A DNA stretch of 64,000 nt from Anaerolineales bacterium (GTDB taxonomy: Bacteria; Chloroflexota; Anaerolineae; 4572-78; J111), in assembly GCA_015075185.1 (NCBI GenBank), contig JABTUW010000005.1:62001-126000 (forward strand), in the 5' to 3' direction. A program made the translations under genes and the position numbers. How positions within the stretch are numbered: the stretch's first letter is position 1; the number at the start of each line of letters is the position of its first letter. Below are positions 8,667-17,418 of this stretch, in pieces. Under the pieces are notes generated by a model, which was not told the origin of the DNA, made no database searches, and saw only the letters and a list, made by a program, of their open reading frames with translations.

Positions 8667-10193
8667 TTACTCAATTTTCGGGGTATCGGCGAGGAGTTTT
8701 TGCATGACCTCGTCGGCAGCCTGGAGGGCGGAGGGGACATCGCCGCCTTCAATGGCCGTGACAATCGCCGCCCCCACCGCATCGCGAGCTTCGCTCACCG
8801 CCAACACCGGCGGGTTCCAGCGCGGATCGCCGATGGTCATCGCTTCCAGGAAGGTCTCGGCCAGCTCTGGATACTGGTTCTGGCTGGTGTATTCGGACGA
8901 CTCCCAGGCCGAGCGGCGACCCGTGGTGATGTTGTTCAACTGCGCCTGCAGGGTCATCTCCTTGCCCAGTGCCCACTGGACAAACAGCCAGGCTGCTTCC
9001 TTGTGCTGCGAGTTGTTGTAGATGGACAGATGCCAGCCGCCGACGTAGGGGATTTGGCCAGCCGATCCCGCCGGAACAATGGCGATGCCGACCTTGTCCA
9101 TCACCTTGGACTGCTCAGGATCAACCAGATTGGCAAAAAAGACACTGGCATCCTTCCACATGCCGACCTTGCCCTGCAGGAAGATGTCCTGGCACTGCTG
9201 CCAGTGATACGACGTCGCTCCCGGCGGGCCGTACTCCCGGTCCATCATGCCGTACCACTCGATTGCTTCGACGAACTTGGGGTCCAGCACACTGGAGTTG
9301 CCCGCTTCATCCACCCAGTCCACCCCAAACTCGTGCATAAACGAGGAGAACTGGGAGGTGGCCGCCGCCCCTTTGCCCCGCAGACACACCCCGTAGATGT
9401 CGTTGTCCGGGTCGTGGATCGCCTTCGCCGCTGCTTCCATCTCTTCCAACGTCGTCGGCGGCGCGCTGATGCCGGCCTGCTCCAACAACTCCTTGTTGTA
9501 GAACAACGCCCCAAACTCGTTGTACACCGGCAGCCCGATCAGCTTGCCGTTCGGCAGCCGGGCAATCGAAAGGCTGCTCTCGTTGAAGTCGGCAAAATCA
9601 AAGTTCGGATCGGTGATCTCCTGGTTGTTCAGCAGCTCTTCGATGTCGGCATACCAGCCGGCACTCTCGTACTTGATCCCTTCCTGGGCCACCATGGACA
9701 GGAACACGTCCACATCGCTGGTTCCCGCGGCAAACTCAATCGTCGTCTTTTGCCGGAACTGGTCTTCCGGCAGAATTTCGTAAGTGACCTCGATCCCGGT
9801 CAAATCCTGGAACTCTTGCAGATAGTCGCCGGAGTTCAGAAACTCCGACCACGGCTGGGTGACCATGGCCACCCGGATCTGCTCCCCCTCGAACATCCGC
9901 CAGTTGAAATCTCCACCCGGCTCCGCTGCCGCTTCTTCTGCCGCTTCTTCCGCCGGAGCCGCTGCCGCCGGGGCTTCTTCGACTGGTGCTTCTGTTGGTG
10001 CTGCCTCGGTTGGCGCTGCTTCAGTCGGAGCTGCTTCCTGGGCCTCTTCTACGGCCGGGGTTTCGGCCTTGGCTTCCTCGGCGGGCGCTTGCTCTTGGGG
10101 CGCTGGGACCGGCGTGGCCGCTGTACCACAGGCGACCAGGAGCAGGCTGCTCAAGATCACCAAACTTAGCAACAGGATAAAGTTACGTTTCAT
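8667..10193 (-). CDS. Carbohydrate ABC transporter substrate-binding lipoprotein
   Basis: 508 residues from MKRNFILLLSLV, preceded by GGAGGAAAAG. A hydrophobic signal ends in the lipobox LVAC with the lipidated Cys at residue 22, so it is surface-anchored. Residues about 30-85 are an Ala/Pro/Glu-rich linker with EAAPT repeats, common in Chloroflexota lipoproteins. The rest is a family-1 solute-binding fold (MalE/UgpB type), with FLSMVAQEGIKYESAGW and KVGMWKDASVFF segments. It follows both permeases, and no ATPase gene is present, so a shared MsmK/UgpC-like ATPase elsewhere is expected. The ligand is probably a sugar or polyol. Confidence 0.9.
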   Translation of the reverse strand: MKRNFILLLSLVILSSLLLVACGTAATPVPAPQEQAPAEEAKAETPAVEEAQEAAPTEAAPTEAAPTEAPVEEAPAAAAPAEEAAEEAAAEPGGDFNWRMFEGEQIRVAMVTQPWSEFLNSGDYLQEFQDLTGIEVTYEILPEDQFRQKTTIEFAAGTSDVDVFLSMVAQEGIKYESAGWYADIEELLNNQEITDPNFDFADFNESSLSIARLPNGKLIGLPVYNEFGALFYNKELLEQAGISAPPTTLEEMEAAAKAIHDPDNDIYGVCLRGKGAAATSQFSSFMHEFGVDWVDEAGNSSVLDPKFVEAIEWYGMMDREYGPPGATSYHWQQCQDIFLQGKVGMWKDASVFFANLVDPEQSKVMDKVGIAIVPAGSAGQIPYVGGWHLSIYNNSQHKEAAWLFVQWALGKEMTLQAQLNNITTGRRSAWESSEYTSQNQYPELAETFLEAMTIGDPRWNPPVLAVSEARDAVGAAIVTAIEGGDVPSALQAADEVMQKLLADTPKIE

Positions 10194-10323
10194 CTTTTCC
10201 TCCTTGATTATTAAAACTTTATACCTCACTGTATATTTACTCCAATGTCATGAATCTGATGAGCCGTATTTACACGTGACCTCTGAACGCACCTCCTTCT
10301 TTCCTCAAAGATTACCAATTAAC

Positions 10324-10341
10324 AATTGGCAATTGCCAATT
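10324..10341. repeat. AT-rich 18-bp perfect palindrome between permease and binding-protein genes
   Basis: AATTGGCAATTGCCAATT, flanked by further CAATT/AATT words on both sides. It sits just after the MalG-like stop and could form an mRNA-stabilising hairpin, or be a dispersed intergenic repeat. Confidence 0.5.
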
Positions 10342-10350
10342 CACAATTAC

Positions 10351-11220
10351 TCAGCCTTTGGTCGAACCCAGAGTCAAACCGCGCACCATGTGTTTTTGCA
10401 CAAACAGGATCATGATTAAAACCGGCAAGGTGACGATCACCGCCGCCGCATTCAGTCCCCCCCAATCAATTTGGGTGTAGGAGATGAAAGAAAAAACAGC
10501 GACCGGCAGAGGGCGGGTCTGTTGGTTGGCCAGCACCAGGGAAAAGAGGAAGTTGTTCCAGGAAAAGATAAAGCTGAGGATGGCGCTGGCGGCAATGCCC
10601 GGCTTGGTCAGGGGGAGCGAGATGAGCCAGAAGGCTTGAAATTGATTGCAGCCATCAATCAGGGCCGCGTCATCCAAATCCTGGGGAATGTCCTCAAAAA
10701 AGGCGATCATCAGCCAGATGGTCATGGGCAGGGTGATGAGCAGGTGGGCCAGAATCAGGGCAGTATAAGTACCGATCAACTTGGCGTTGGAGAACATAAT
10801 AAACCAAGGCACCAGAAAGCTGATCCCCGGCATAATCCGGGCCACCAGGATGGCAATGGCTAAGCGCTGCTGCTTATACTTGGCAATGGTATAGGCCGCC
10901 GGTAAGCCAAAAATCAGCGCCAGAACGGTTGAGCCAATGCCCACAAATGCGCTGTTTCGGAGAAATTCCCACATGGGATTTTTGCTGAAGACGGTTTCAA
11001 AATTATTGAAAGTTGGCTCAAAGACGAACAAGGGCGGTATGGCCGTATTTTGGACCTGGGTTTTAAAAGCTCCTTCGACCATCCAGGCAAAGACAAAGAA
11101 GAAGGGAAAAAAGAGAACCAGCAGCAACAGGTAAAAAGCAATCCGCCGGATTATCTTAACCAGTGGCTGCTTGCGCCAGGGCCGCTGGTAGGAAAGTTGG
11201 CTTGAGGTAACAGCACTCAT
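10351..11220 (-). CDS. Carbohydrate ABC transporter permease, MalG type
   Basis: 289 residues, six predicted membrane segments. The EAA loop (DDAALIDGCNQFQAFWLISL), which docks the ATPase, lies in the C-terminal half. A long cytoplasmic N-terminus precedes the first helix (IAFYLLLLVLFFPFFFVF). The C-terminus RGLTLGSTKG is typical of the MalG/UgpE family. Its start codon overlaps the stop of the MalF-like gene (TAATG), so the two permeases are translationally coupled and form the heterodimeric channel. Substrate follows the binding protein, probably a sugar or cyclitol. Confidence 0.9.
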   Translation of the reverse strand: MSAVTSSQLSYQRPWRKQPLVKIIRRIAFYLLLLVLFFPFFFVFAWMVEGAFKTQVQNTAIPPLFVFEPTFNNFETVFSKNPMWEFLRNSAFVGIGSTVLALIFGLPAAYTIAKYKQQRLAIAILVARIMPGISFLVPWFIMFSNAKLIGTYTALILAHLLITLPMTIWLMIAFFEDIPQDLDDAALIDGCNQFQAFWLISLPLTKPGIAASAILSFIFSWNNFLFSLVLANQQTRPLPVAVFSFISYTQIDWGGLNAAAVIVTLPVLIMILFVQKHMVRGLTLGSTKG

Positions 11221-12146
11221 TACAAGGCCTCCGAGGCAGCGCGTCGCAAACGAATAAAAAGATAACTGACGCCCATAACCAGCATAAAATAAAGCACCAG
11301 CAGGGCGGAGGCGTAGCCCATATTAAAATAGGCGAACCCCTGCGAAAAGCCGTACAGGTTCAACGTTTCCGAGGCATAGGCCGGCCCGCCCTGGGTAATC
11401 ACATAAATGATGTCGAAGGTTTTGAGGGCGTCAATACTGCGGAACATCAGGGCCACCATCAGGGTGGGGCGCAGCATGGGCAAGGTCAAATACCAGAAAA
11501 GCTGGAACGGCGAGCCGCCATCAATCATGGCTGCCTCGTAAGGTTCGGTCGGCAGGGCCGACAGCCCAGCCAGCGTGATTATCATAATAAAAGGCGTCCA
11601 CTGCCAGGTATCAATCAAAATCATGGACCAGAGCACAATCTTCCGGTCGCTTAGCCAGGCCACCCGGATTCCGAAGATCAAGTCCAAAAAATAATTCATA
11701 ATTCCAGTGTTGATGTCGAGGATGAACATCCAGACCAGGGCAATGGCCACCGGGGTGGCGACCATCGGCAGCAGAAAGAGGGTGCGAAATATGCCCCTCC
11801 CCATAAACTCGCGATTAAAGATCAGCGCTAACCCTACACCCAGCAAGAGTTGAATAGTCACCGCCACCACGGTAAACCAGAGGGTGCGCCAGACAGCATT
11901 TAAAAAGCGGCTGTCCTCCGTAATTAATTTAATGTAGTTTTCCAGGCCAATAAATTCGGGGGAACCGAACGAGGTTGGGGACCACTTGGTGACACTCAGA
12001 TAGACGGTGTAGGCTATCGGGAAGGCCATCAGGATGAGCATAATCAAAACGGCGGGAGCAGGCATGATCCAGGCAAAATGCCGGTCTAAAAAGCCGCGCC
12101 GCTCTGTTCGCTTTATCCCGCCATCTAGCGGAGTGGTAAGCTCCAT
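11220..12146 (-). CDS. Carbohydrate ABC transporter permease, MalF type
   Basis: 308 residues, six membrane segments. The EAA loop reads YEAAMIDGGSPFQLFWYLTL. AGGAGA about 5 nt before the ATG sets the start. This is the first gene of the minus-strand locus, so its promoter should lie in 12147-12260, where a 76-bp nested palindrome is found. The locus is divergent from the response-regulator gene at 12372. The order permease-permease-binding protein is less common than binding protein first. Protein family is clear; ligand is not. Confidence 0.9.
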   Translation of the reverse strand: MELTTPLDGGIKRTERRGFLDRHFAWIMPAPAVLIMLILMAFPIAYTVYLSVTKWSPTSFGSPEFIGLENYIKLITEDSRFLNAVWRTLWFTVVAVTIQLLLGVGLALIFNREFMGRGIFRTLFLLPMVATPVAIALVWMFILDINTGIMNYFLDLIFGIRVAWLSDRKIVLWSMILIDTWQWTPFIMIITLAGLSALPTEPYEAAMIDGGSPFQLFWYLTLPMLRPTLMVALMFRSIDALKTFDIIYVITQGGPAYASETLNLYGFSQGFAYFNMGYASALLVLYFMLVMGVSYLFIRLRRAASEAL

Positions 12147-12168
12147 ATCGCTTCTCCTGTGAAGGTAA

Positions 12169-12244
12169 GGGAGTGTCCCATTTTTTGAAAGACCGCAGAG
12201 GTTTCAAAAACCTCTGCGGTCTGCCTAAAATTTGGGACAGACCC
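12169..12244. repeat. 76-bp nested inverted repeat at head of the sugar-uptake locus
   Basis: Inner stem is a perfect 15-bp repeat, AGACCGCAGAGGTTT (12190-12204) and its complement (12208-12222), with a 3-nt loop. Outer arms GGGAGTGTCCCA (12169-12180) and TGGGACAGACCC (12233-12244) pair at 10 of 12 positions. It could be a MITE-like dispersed element or an operator/attenuator in the 5' leader of the permease gene. Confidence 0.7.
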
Positions 12245-12260
12245 CTAAGGTAAAACGCGG

Positions 12261-12288
12261 TTGCCGAGGTGGATTTTCTGACTATAAT
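12261..12288 (+). promoter_or_regulatory. Sigma70-type promoter of the response-regulator gene
   Basis: TTGCCG, 16-bp spacer, perfect TATAAT. It lies 84 bp upstream of the ATG at 12372 and next to the nested palindrome, so divergent co-regulation with the sugar locus is possible. Confidence 0.6.
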
Positions 12289-12371
12289 TTTACTTGATCG
12301 TGGGACGAGCGTCCAGAGATTTTTGCCAAATATCTGACAGATAGCTGACATCGCCTCGCCACAGAGGACAA

Positions 12372-13589
12372 ATGACCGAATTTAATCCCCCTCTACCTCC
12401 ACAAAACAATCCGCCGGAAAAGTTGATTGAGCAAGTTAAAGATGTGCTGGAACACCTCTATGATTTTGCCTATTTACAACGCCATCCGCTGGCCCAGGGC
12501 AGGGAAGGGGAAGCGGAGCAGGTCAGCGGAGGGACGGCCCAGCACCTGCGCCGGGAATTGATAACCGCCATAGATACCCTCAGCCCAGGCCCGGATGTGC
12601 CGTTTCGCGCGCCCCATGCGCGCCCGTATAACCTGCTCCAGTTGCACTATGTGGAAGGTTTGACGGTGCAGGAAGCAGCCAACGAGCTGGGTATCTCTGT
12701 TCGCCAGGCCTACCGGGATTTGCGGCGCGGCGAAGAGAGTGTCGCCGCCATCCTGTGGGGACATCAACAAAAATCTTCGCCGCAGGAACCCAGAGCTATG
12801 CAACTCTCTTCCTTTCAGGCGGAAATGGCTCGCCTAGAAATCCATCCCCGCCCCAGCGATGCCCGCCTCCTGCTGCAGCAGGCCCAGAAGGCCGTGGCCT
12901 CTCTGGCCGAGCAGCATGCCATCCACTTCCAGGTCGAGACGCCGCCGGAAGCAGCGGTTATCTCCACAGACCCGGTCATGGCCCATCAAGTCCTGGTTAA
13001 TATTTTAAGCCAGGCGGTCAAACAGGCTCAGCCAGGCATAGTGTCGCTAACGGTGGAGATGGATCATGCGGCGGTGTTGTTGAGCTTAAATTTTGTCCCT
13101 AAGCCAGAGGCCAGCGGTTTAGCGGTGGTTGATGCAGTAGTGACCCACCTGATAGACCGCCTGGGTTGGAAGGTGGAGCACGAGGATCAAGCCGAACCGC
13201 TGCGCCGCCTGGCCTTACAGGTCCCGGCGCACGGGCCGACAGTTTTGGTTGTTGACGACAATGAGGGCTTGGTCGAATTACTGGGTCGCTATCTGACCGG
13301 TCACGCCTGCCGAGTTACCGCCGCGGCCAGCGGCCAGGAGGGATTGAAATTAGCTCAGGACATGCTGCCCGATGCCATCATCCTGGATGTGATGATGCCG
13401 GAGATGGACGGCTGGGAGTTTCTCCAACGCCTGCGCGCTCGCCCGGAAACAGCTCCGATTCCGGTGGTTATTTGCTCTATTTTTAATGATCCTGAACTGG
13501 CGTACTCGCTGGGCGCTTCGCTTTATCTGCCCAAGCCGGTTAGCCGGGATAATGTGTTGAAGGCCCTGCGCCAGCTTGGGGTAGTCTAA
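12372..13589 (+). CDS. Response regulator with N-terminal sigma-factor-like HTH and C-terminal receiver domain
   Basis: 405 residues. Residues about 80-125 (LLQLHYVEGLTVQEAANELG, then SVRQAYRDLRRGE) form a sigma70 region-4-like helix-turn-helix. Residues about 150-280 resemble a degenerate histidine-kinase/ATPase-like domain. Residues about 290-405 are a receiver domain with VLVVDDNEGL, phospho-acceptor Asp339 in ILDVMMPEMDG, and the conserved Lys in YLPKPVS. A C-terminal receiver is the reverse of the usual order. The 3' end overlaps the convergent hybrid kinase gene by 4 nt, its likely partner, though convergent orientation is unusual for a two-component pair. Confidence 0.85.
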   Translation: MTEFNPPLPPQNNPPEKLIEQVKDVLEHLYDFAYLQRHPLAQGREGEAEQVSGGTAQHLRRELITAIDTLSPGPDVPFRAPHARPYNLLQLHYVEGLTVQEAANELGISVRQAYRDLRRGEESVAAILWGHQQKSSPQEPRAMQLSSFQAEMARLEIHPRPSDARLLLQQAQKAVASLAEQHAIHFQVETPPEAAVISTDPVMAHQVLVNILSQAVKQAQPGIVSLTVEMDHAAVLLSLNFVPKPEASGLAVVDAVVTHLIDRLGWKVEHEDQAEPLRRLALQVPAHGPTVLVVDDNEGLVELLGRYLTGHACRVTAAASGQEGLKLAQDMLPDAIILDVMMPEMDGWEFLQRLRARPETAPIPVVICSIFNDPELAYSLGASLYLPKPVSRDNVLKALRQLGVV

Positions 13590-15820
13590 ATAGAATCAGC
13601 GTTTATTGTTGAAACCGGCAGGGGTGGATGGCCATCTACCCCTGCTTCAGCCAGCGCCGACCGCTCATCATAGCGAGGCTGCAAAATTTCGACGACGGCG
13701 CTCAAACAACGCAAAACATCGCTTGTCTTTAATCCGCCCAGGTGCCGGATGACCACCTGGTTGCCGTGTTGGGTCAGGGCATCCTCGGCAAAAGTAGAGG
13801 CAGTCAACACAATCACCGGTATATCGGTCAAAGTCGGATCCTGCCGCATTTGCTCCAACACCTGGAACCCATCCAGGCCCGGCATAATCAAATCCAGCAG
13901 CACCAGGTCGGGCCGCTGCTGGCGCATGGCCCTTAAGCCCTCTTCGCCCTCGTAGGTGCGGCGAATCTGAAAATCCTGTCGAGTCAGGGCCAAAATACGC
14001 TGGACCAACTGGCCAAAGCCCCTATCATCGTCAATGATTAAAACATCCCGCACCGCCTCAAGTCTCCCTATGACGTCGAGAAGCTGAGTGGGAGTAACAG
14101 GTTTAGCTAAACAGGTGATCACCTGCAGATCACGAGCCAGCCAGGCCTGGCTGGGTAGGGAACATTCAATGAGCGGCACCGGCCAGGCGGCCAGGTTATC
14201 AGGGTTGATTGTTTCTTTGGGCGAAACATTGTAGATGACCGCCTGGGGATGATGGGCAGTGATAGCCTCAGGCAGTCCCTGGCTGCTCTCTACCTTGACC
14301 ACTTCGTACCGGTCGAGGTGACGATGGACCAGAGAAGCAACGGCTGGGTCAGGGTCAACTACCAAAATGCGGGGAGCGGCTGCCTCAGACCCGCGCGGCT
14401 CCGGCCAGTCTGGTAGGTCCACAGGATGCACCGGCAGATAAGAGCTTTTTACAGGTAGCGAAAAGGAAACCGTCGTCCCAGCCCCTTCCTGGCTCTCGAC
14501 CCAGATCGAACCCCCATGGGCCTGGACAAAACGTTTGCTGATGGCTAACCCCAGCCCGGCCCCCTGGTGAGTCCGGTGCAGCGACAGGTCCACCTGATAA
14601 AATTCGTCAAAGATAAAAGGCAGTTTGTCGGCCGGGATGCCAGGGCCGGTATCGCTGACGCTGATAACGACCTCATTCGCCGTTTGCTGGGCCGACAGGC
14701 AGACTTGGCCCCCTTTGGTAAAACGCCGGGCGTTATTGAGCAGATTTAACAGCACCTGCCGGATACGGGTGCGGTCAAGCATGAGCGTGGGTAAATCGGG
14801 GGCCAGGGCGACTTCCAGCCGGGCGGCATGTCCCCGGAAGAGGTCCTGGCCAATCGCGGCCGTATCTCGCAGCAGAGGTTCGAGGGGCGTGCTTTCTTTG
14901 TGGAGCGAAAACCCCACCAGCTCAAAGCGAGACAAATCGAGGATGTCGTCAATCATCTCCAGCAAATGCCGGCTGCTGCGATAGATTTGATAAATATCGC
15001 GGCGCAGGGTCGGGGGCCAGTTTATATGGCCGTAGACCTCGGGGGAGAGGTGCATCACCTCGCTGAAGCCCAGGATCAGGTTGAGCGGCGTCCGTAATTC
15101 GTGGCTGATATTGGCCGCAAACTGCTCTTTTAGCCGTTGGGCTTCCTCGGCCTGCCGGCGTGCGCTGATCAGTTCCTGTTGGGTCCGGCGCAAGAGTGAA
15201 TTGGCAATCTCGGACGATTTGAGGGTGCGGCTCAGTTCAACCCGTTGAGTGCGGACTTCCTCAAGGAGCTGGTCGGCTCGCCGCTGCATGTTTCGAGTCC
15301 AATACAGGGTGGTATACAGGGTATGGACCGTCAACCGGGCTACCGCAACACTCAGAGTCAGTTCTACCCATAAACCGGGCAGGGCATACATCCGGCTCTC
15401 GTTCCAGACCAGCCAGCCTGCCGCCAGTCCGACGACAATCGCTGCAATGAACTCGCTTCCCGAAATGAGCATCGCACTAACAAAGATCAACGGCGCTCCC
15501 CAAAACGGCAGCCAGGAGCCGGCAAACAGGCCCATGGCGACTAGTAGAGCAACATCGAGGCCCCAGACGAGCAGATGCCGGGCCAAGGCAGGGCGCAGGG
15601 TCATCAGTGTATACACAGCCAACCCCAGGCTCAACAACCCGGCCAAAAAAACAAAGACGACGAGCGAAAAGGGATTTTGAGGCAAAGCCAGCCACATGGC
15701 CAGCCCACTCGCGCCAATAAGCAACATGGCCAAGCGGTTGGTTAGCTGGCTTCGCAGATCTTCCAAATTTGTCAGGTCAGGGGCAGGCCAAGCGACCCGA
15801 TTTCCGGTTAATCTTAACAT
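13586..15820 (-). CDS. Membrane-bound hybrid sensor histidine kinase with two receiver-like domains
   Basis: 744 residues. The ATG at 15820 is preferred over a TTG at 15835 because AAAGGA lies 6 nt upstream. Residues about 25-190 hold roughly six hydrophobic segments and then a coiled stretch. HisKA has its phospho-His in NISHELRTPLNLILGFSEV. The HATPase domain has SDTGPGIP and GAGLGLAISKRFV boxes. A first receiver-like region (ILVVDPDPAVAS) lacks a clear acceptor and looks vestigial. A second (VLIIDDDRGFGQ, LVLLDLIMPGLDGF) looks functional. No periplasmic sensor is recognisable; the signal may be sensed in the membrane. It is convergent with the regulator at 12372-13589. Confidence 0.88.
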   Translation of the reverse strand: MLRLTGNRVAWPAPDLTNLEDLRSQLTNRLAMLLIGASGLAMWLALPQNPFSLVVFVFLAGLLSLGLAVYTLMTLRPALARHLLVWGLDVALLVAMGLFAGSWLPFWGAPLIFVSAMLISGSEFIAAIVVGLAAGWLVWNESRMYALPGLWVELTLSVAVARLTVHTLYTTLYWTRNMQRRADQLLEEVRTQRVELSRTLKSSEIANSLLRRTQQELISARRQAEEAQRLKEQFAANISHELRTPLNLILGFSEVMHLSPEVYGHINWPPTLRRDIYQIYRSSRHLLEMIDDILDLSRFELVGFSLHKESTPLEPLLRDTAAIGQDLFRGHAARLEVALAPDLPTLMLDRTRIRQVLLNLLNNARRFTKGGQVCLSAQQTANEVVISVSDTGPGIPADKLPFIFDEFYQVDLSLHRTHQGAGLGLAISKRFVQAHGGSIWVESQEGAGTTVSFSLPVKSSYLPVHPVDLPDWPEPRGSEAAAPRILVVDPDPAVASLVHRHLDRYEVVKVESSQGLPEAITAHHPQAVIYNVSPKETINPDNLAAWPVPLIECSLPSQAWLARDLQVITCLAKPVTPTQLLDVIGRLEAVRDVLIIDDDRGFGQLVQRILALTRQDFQIRRTYEGEEGLRAMRQQRPDLVLLDLIMPGLDGFQVLEQMRQDPTLTDIPVIVLTASTFAEDALTQHGNQVVIRHLGGLKTSDVLRCLSAVVEILQPRYDERSALAEAGVDGHPPLPVSTINADSI

Positions 15821-15837
15821 CTCTGATCCTTTCAATG

Positions 15838-15868
15838 GTAACTTAGCGATATTGTATCGCTTAGTTAC
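15838..15868. promoter_or_regulatory. Dyad upstream of the hybrid kinase start
   Basis: Arms 15838-15851 and 15855-15868 pair at 13 of 14 positions with a 3-nt loop (GTAACTTAGCGATA / TATCGCTTAGTTAC). On the kinase (minus) strand it lies just upstream of the SD with no T-run, so it is more likely an operator or leader hairpin than a terminator. Confidence 0.5.
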
Positions 15869-15998
15869 AGATAAAAAAACCGGCGACGTTCAAAAGAACT
15901 GGCACGGGCAGCGGTGGATGGCACCCCACTTCCTGGCGGGGCACAATTCAGCCGTCGGGAGGGTCGTAAATTTGCGGCCCTGCTACCGTTACATTATT

Positions 15999-16400
15999 TC
16001 ACTCCAACGCGGCGATCCCTTCCATCTCAATCAGATTCTCCTCCCGGAAAAAGGCCGAAACCTCGAACAGGGCCATCGTTGGATAGTGGCTGCCAAAATA
16101 GGCGCGAAAGACCTGGCCCAGCGGTTTCAGGTTAGCGACGTAAGCGTCACGGTCACGGACAAAAATATTGAGCTTAACAATATCCTGGGTGGTGCCGCCC
16201 GCCTCTTCAACCACCGCTTTGAGGTTGCGCAGGACCTGCTCAAACTGGGCCACTAAATCACCGGGAGCGACGATATGTCCATGAGCGTCACCGGCGTCCT
16301 GTCCGGCCAGGAAGAGGAGACGTCTTCCGGTTACTAAAATCCCGTGATTGAAGCCTTTAGGGGTTGGTAAAGAAGGCGGGTTGATCAGGGTTAAGGTCAT
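15999..16400 (-). CDS. RidA/YjgF/UK114-family protein
   Basis: 133 residues from MTLTLINPPSLPTPKGF; AGGAG about 8 nt upstream. Family blocks are GRRLLFLAGQDAGDAHGHIV, a QVLRNLKAVVEEAGGT helix, and the C-terminal ALFEVSAFFREENLIEMEG. The canonical RidA arginine that binds the imine carboxylate (an IPxR motif near the end) is not apparent, so it belongs to a non-canonical subgroup rather than a proven enamine/imine deaminase. It follows the LLM flavin oxidoreductase by 10 nt. RidA relatives are often paired with flavin monooxygenases in pyrimidine or other heterocycle degradation; the pairing here is suggestive. Confidence 0.85.
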   Translation of the reverse strand: MTLTLINPPSLPTPKGFNHGILVTGRRLLFLAGQDAGDAHGHIVAPGDLVAQFEQVLRNLKAVVEEAGGTTQDIVKLNIFVRDRDAYVANLKPLGQVFRAYFGSHYPTMALFEVSAFFREENLIEMEGIAALE

Positions 16401-16410
16401 AGTTTTACTC

Positions 16411-17385
16411 CTAGAGCAGATGACGTGCGAAAACATCTAACTCATTTAAACTCTTGCCGGGTAAGGGCACTAACACAACGGTATCGGCTCCAGCTTCCAC
16501 CAGGCGGTGAATAGCCTGAACACATTCGGCGGGCCTCCCTACAATGGCCAGTTTATCGAGCCACGCATCAGGCGCCTCTTCTTCCAGGCGTTGCTTACCT
16601 CCGTTTTCTCTCAACTCCTGGACTTTGGGGAGAATACCCAGCGGTGCAATTTGGGCATCAATTTTACCGGCAGCGAGGGCTGCTGCAGCCAGGGGACGTA
16701 GCTGCTGGCGAGCATCAGCGTCCACACAAGTAAAGGCAAAAACCGTGAGGCGGTGGGGAGCGGTTCGTCCTGCTTCTTTCTGCCCGGTCTTGATCTGTTC
16801 CCGCACCCAGGCGACATACTCCGGGGCGGCATATTCGGCCAGGATCGTGCCGTCGGCCACGCGCCCGGACAGCGCCAGCGATTTGGCTCCCCTGACCCCC
16901 AATGAGAGGGGCGGCGGTTGCTGTGGAGGATGCACCAGCTTGGTCTGGTCAAGGTGAATCTCAGTCCCATCAAACGTGACAATATCGCCGCGGAGCAGTC
17001 GGTGCACGGTGACCACTACCTCTTCCAGGGCCTTGAGCTGAGAGGTGGGAAACGCGCCGATCTGCTTCATCCAACCGGCCACGCCGTGACCGAAGCCCGG
17101 CAAAAACCGTCCGGGGTAAAGGCGGGCCAGCGTAGCGATTTCCATGGCGGCAAAGACCGGATTACGCACGACTGCCGGCATGATGCCCAACCCGACGATA
17201 ATGGAATCCGTATAAGCCAGCGCGGTTGCGGCGCTGGCGATCCCACTGGTATAGAAACAATCCTCGACCACCCACAGTTCACCAAAACCGGCCTCTTCTG
17301 CCCGGCGAGCGAAATCGGGCAGCTGTTCCGGCGCATGCTCACGCCTGAACATAACCCCCAGGTTAAACTCTTTTCCTGTCTCCAT
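16411..17385 (-). CDS. LLM-class F420/FMN-dependent oxidoreductase
   Basis: 324 residues, TIM-barrel of the bacterial luciferase-like superfamily. The N-terminus NLGVMFRREHAPEQLPDFAR and the TDSIIVGLGIMPAVVRNP segment are typical of F420-binding members (Mer/FGD type). FLPGFGHGVAGWMKQIGA is the strand-4 block. The C-terminus has the usual DTVVLVPLPG strand. AAAGGA precedes the ATG. Whether F420 or FMN is used cannot be decided, but F420 is plausible in this phylum. Likely cotranscribed with the RidA-like gene. Confidence 0.85.
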   Translation of the reverse strand: METGKEFNLGVMFRREHAPEQLPDFARRAEEAGFGELWVVEDCFYTSGIASAATALAYTDSIIVGLGIMPAVVRNPVFAAMEIATLARLYPGRFLPGFGHGVAGWMKQIGAFPTSQLKALEEVVVTVHRLLRGDIVTFDGTEIHLDQTKLVHPPQQPPPLSLGVRGAKSLALSGRVADGTILAEYAAPEYVAWVREQIKTGQKEAGRTAPHRLTVFAFTCVDADARQQLRPLAAAALAAGKIDAQIAPLGILPKVQELRENGGKQRLEEEAPDAWLDKLAIVGRPAECVQAIHRLVEAGADTVVLVPLPGKSLNELDVFARHLL

Positions 17386-17418
17386 TTTTAGGAAGTCCTT
17401 TCATTTATAGGGTTTTAA

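Noticed and set aside
8700..10169. 489-codon plus-strand frame opposite the sugar-binding lipoprotein
   Set aside because: Shadow of a GC-rich gene; the translation is Arg/His-rich and lacks domains.
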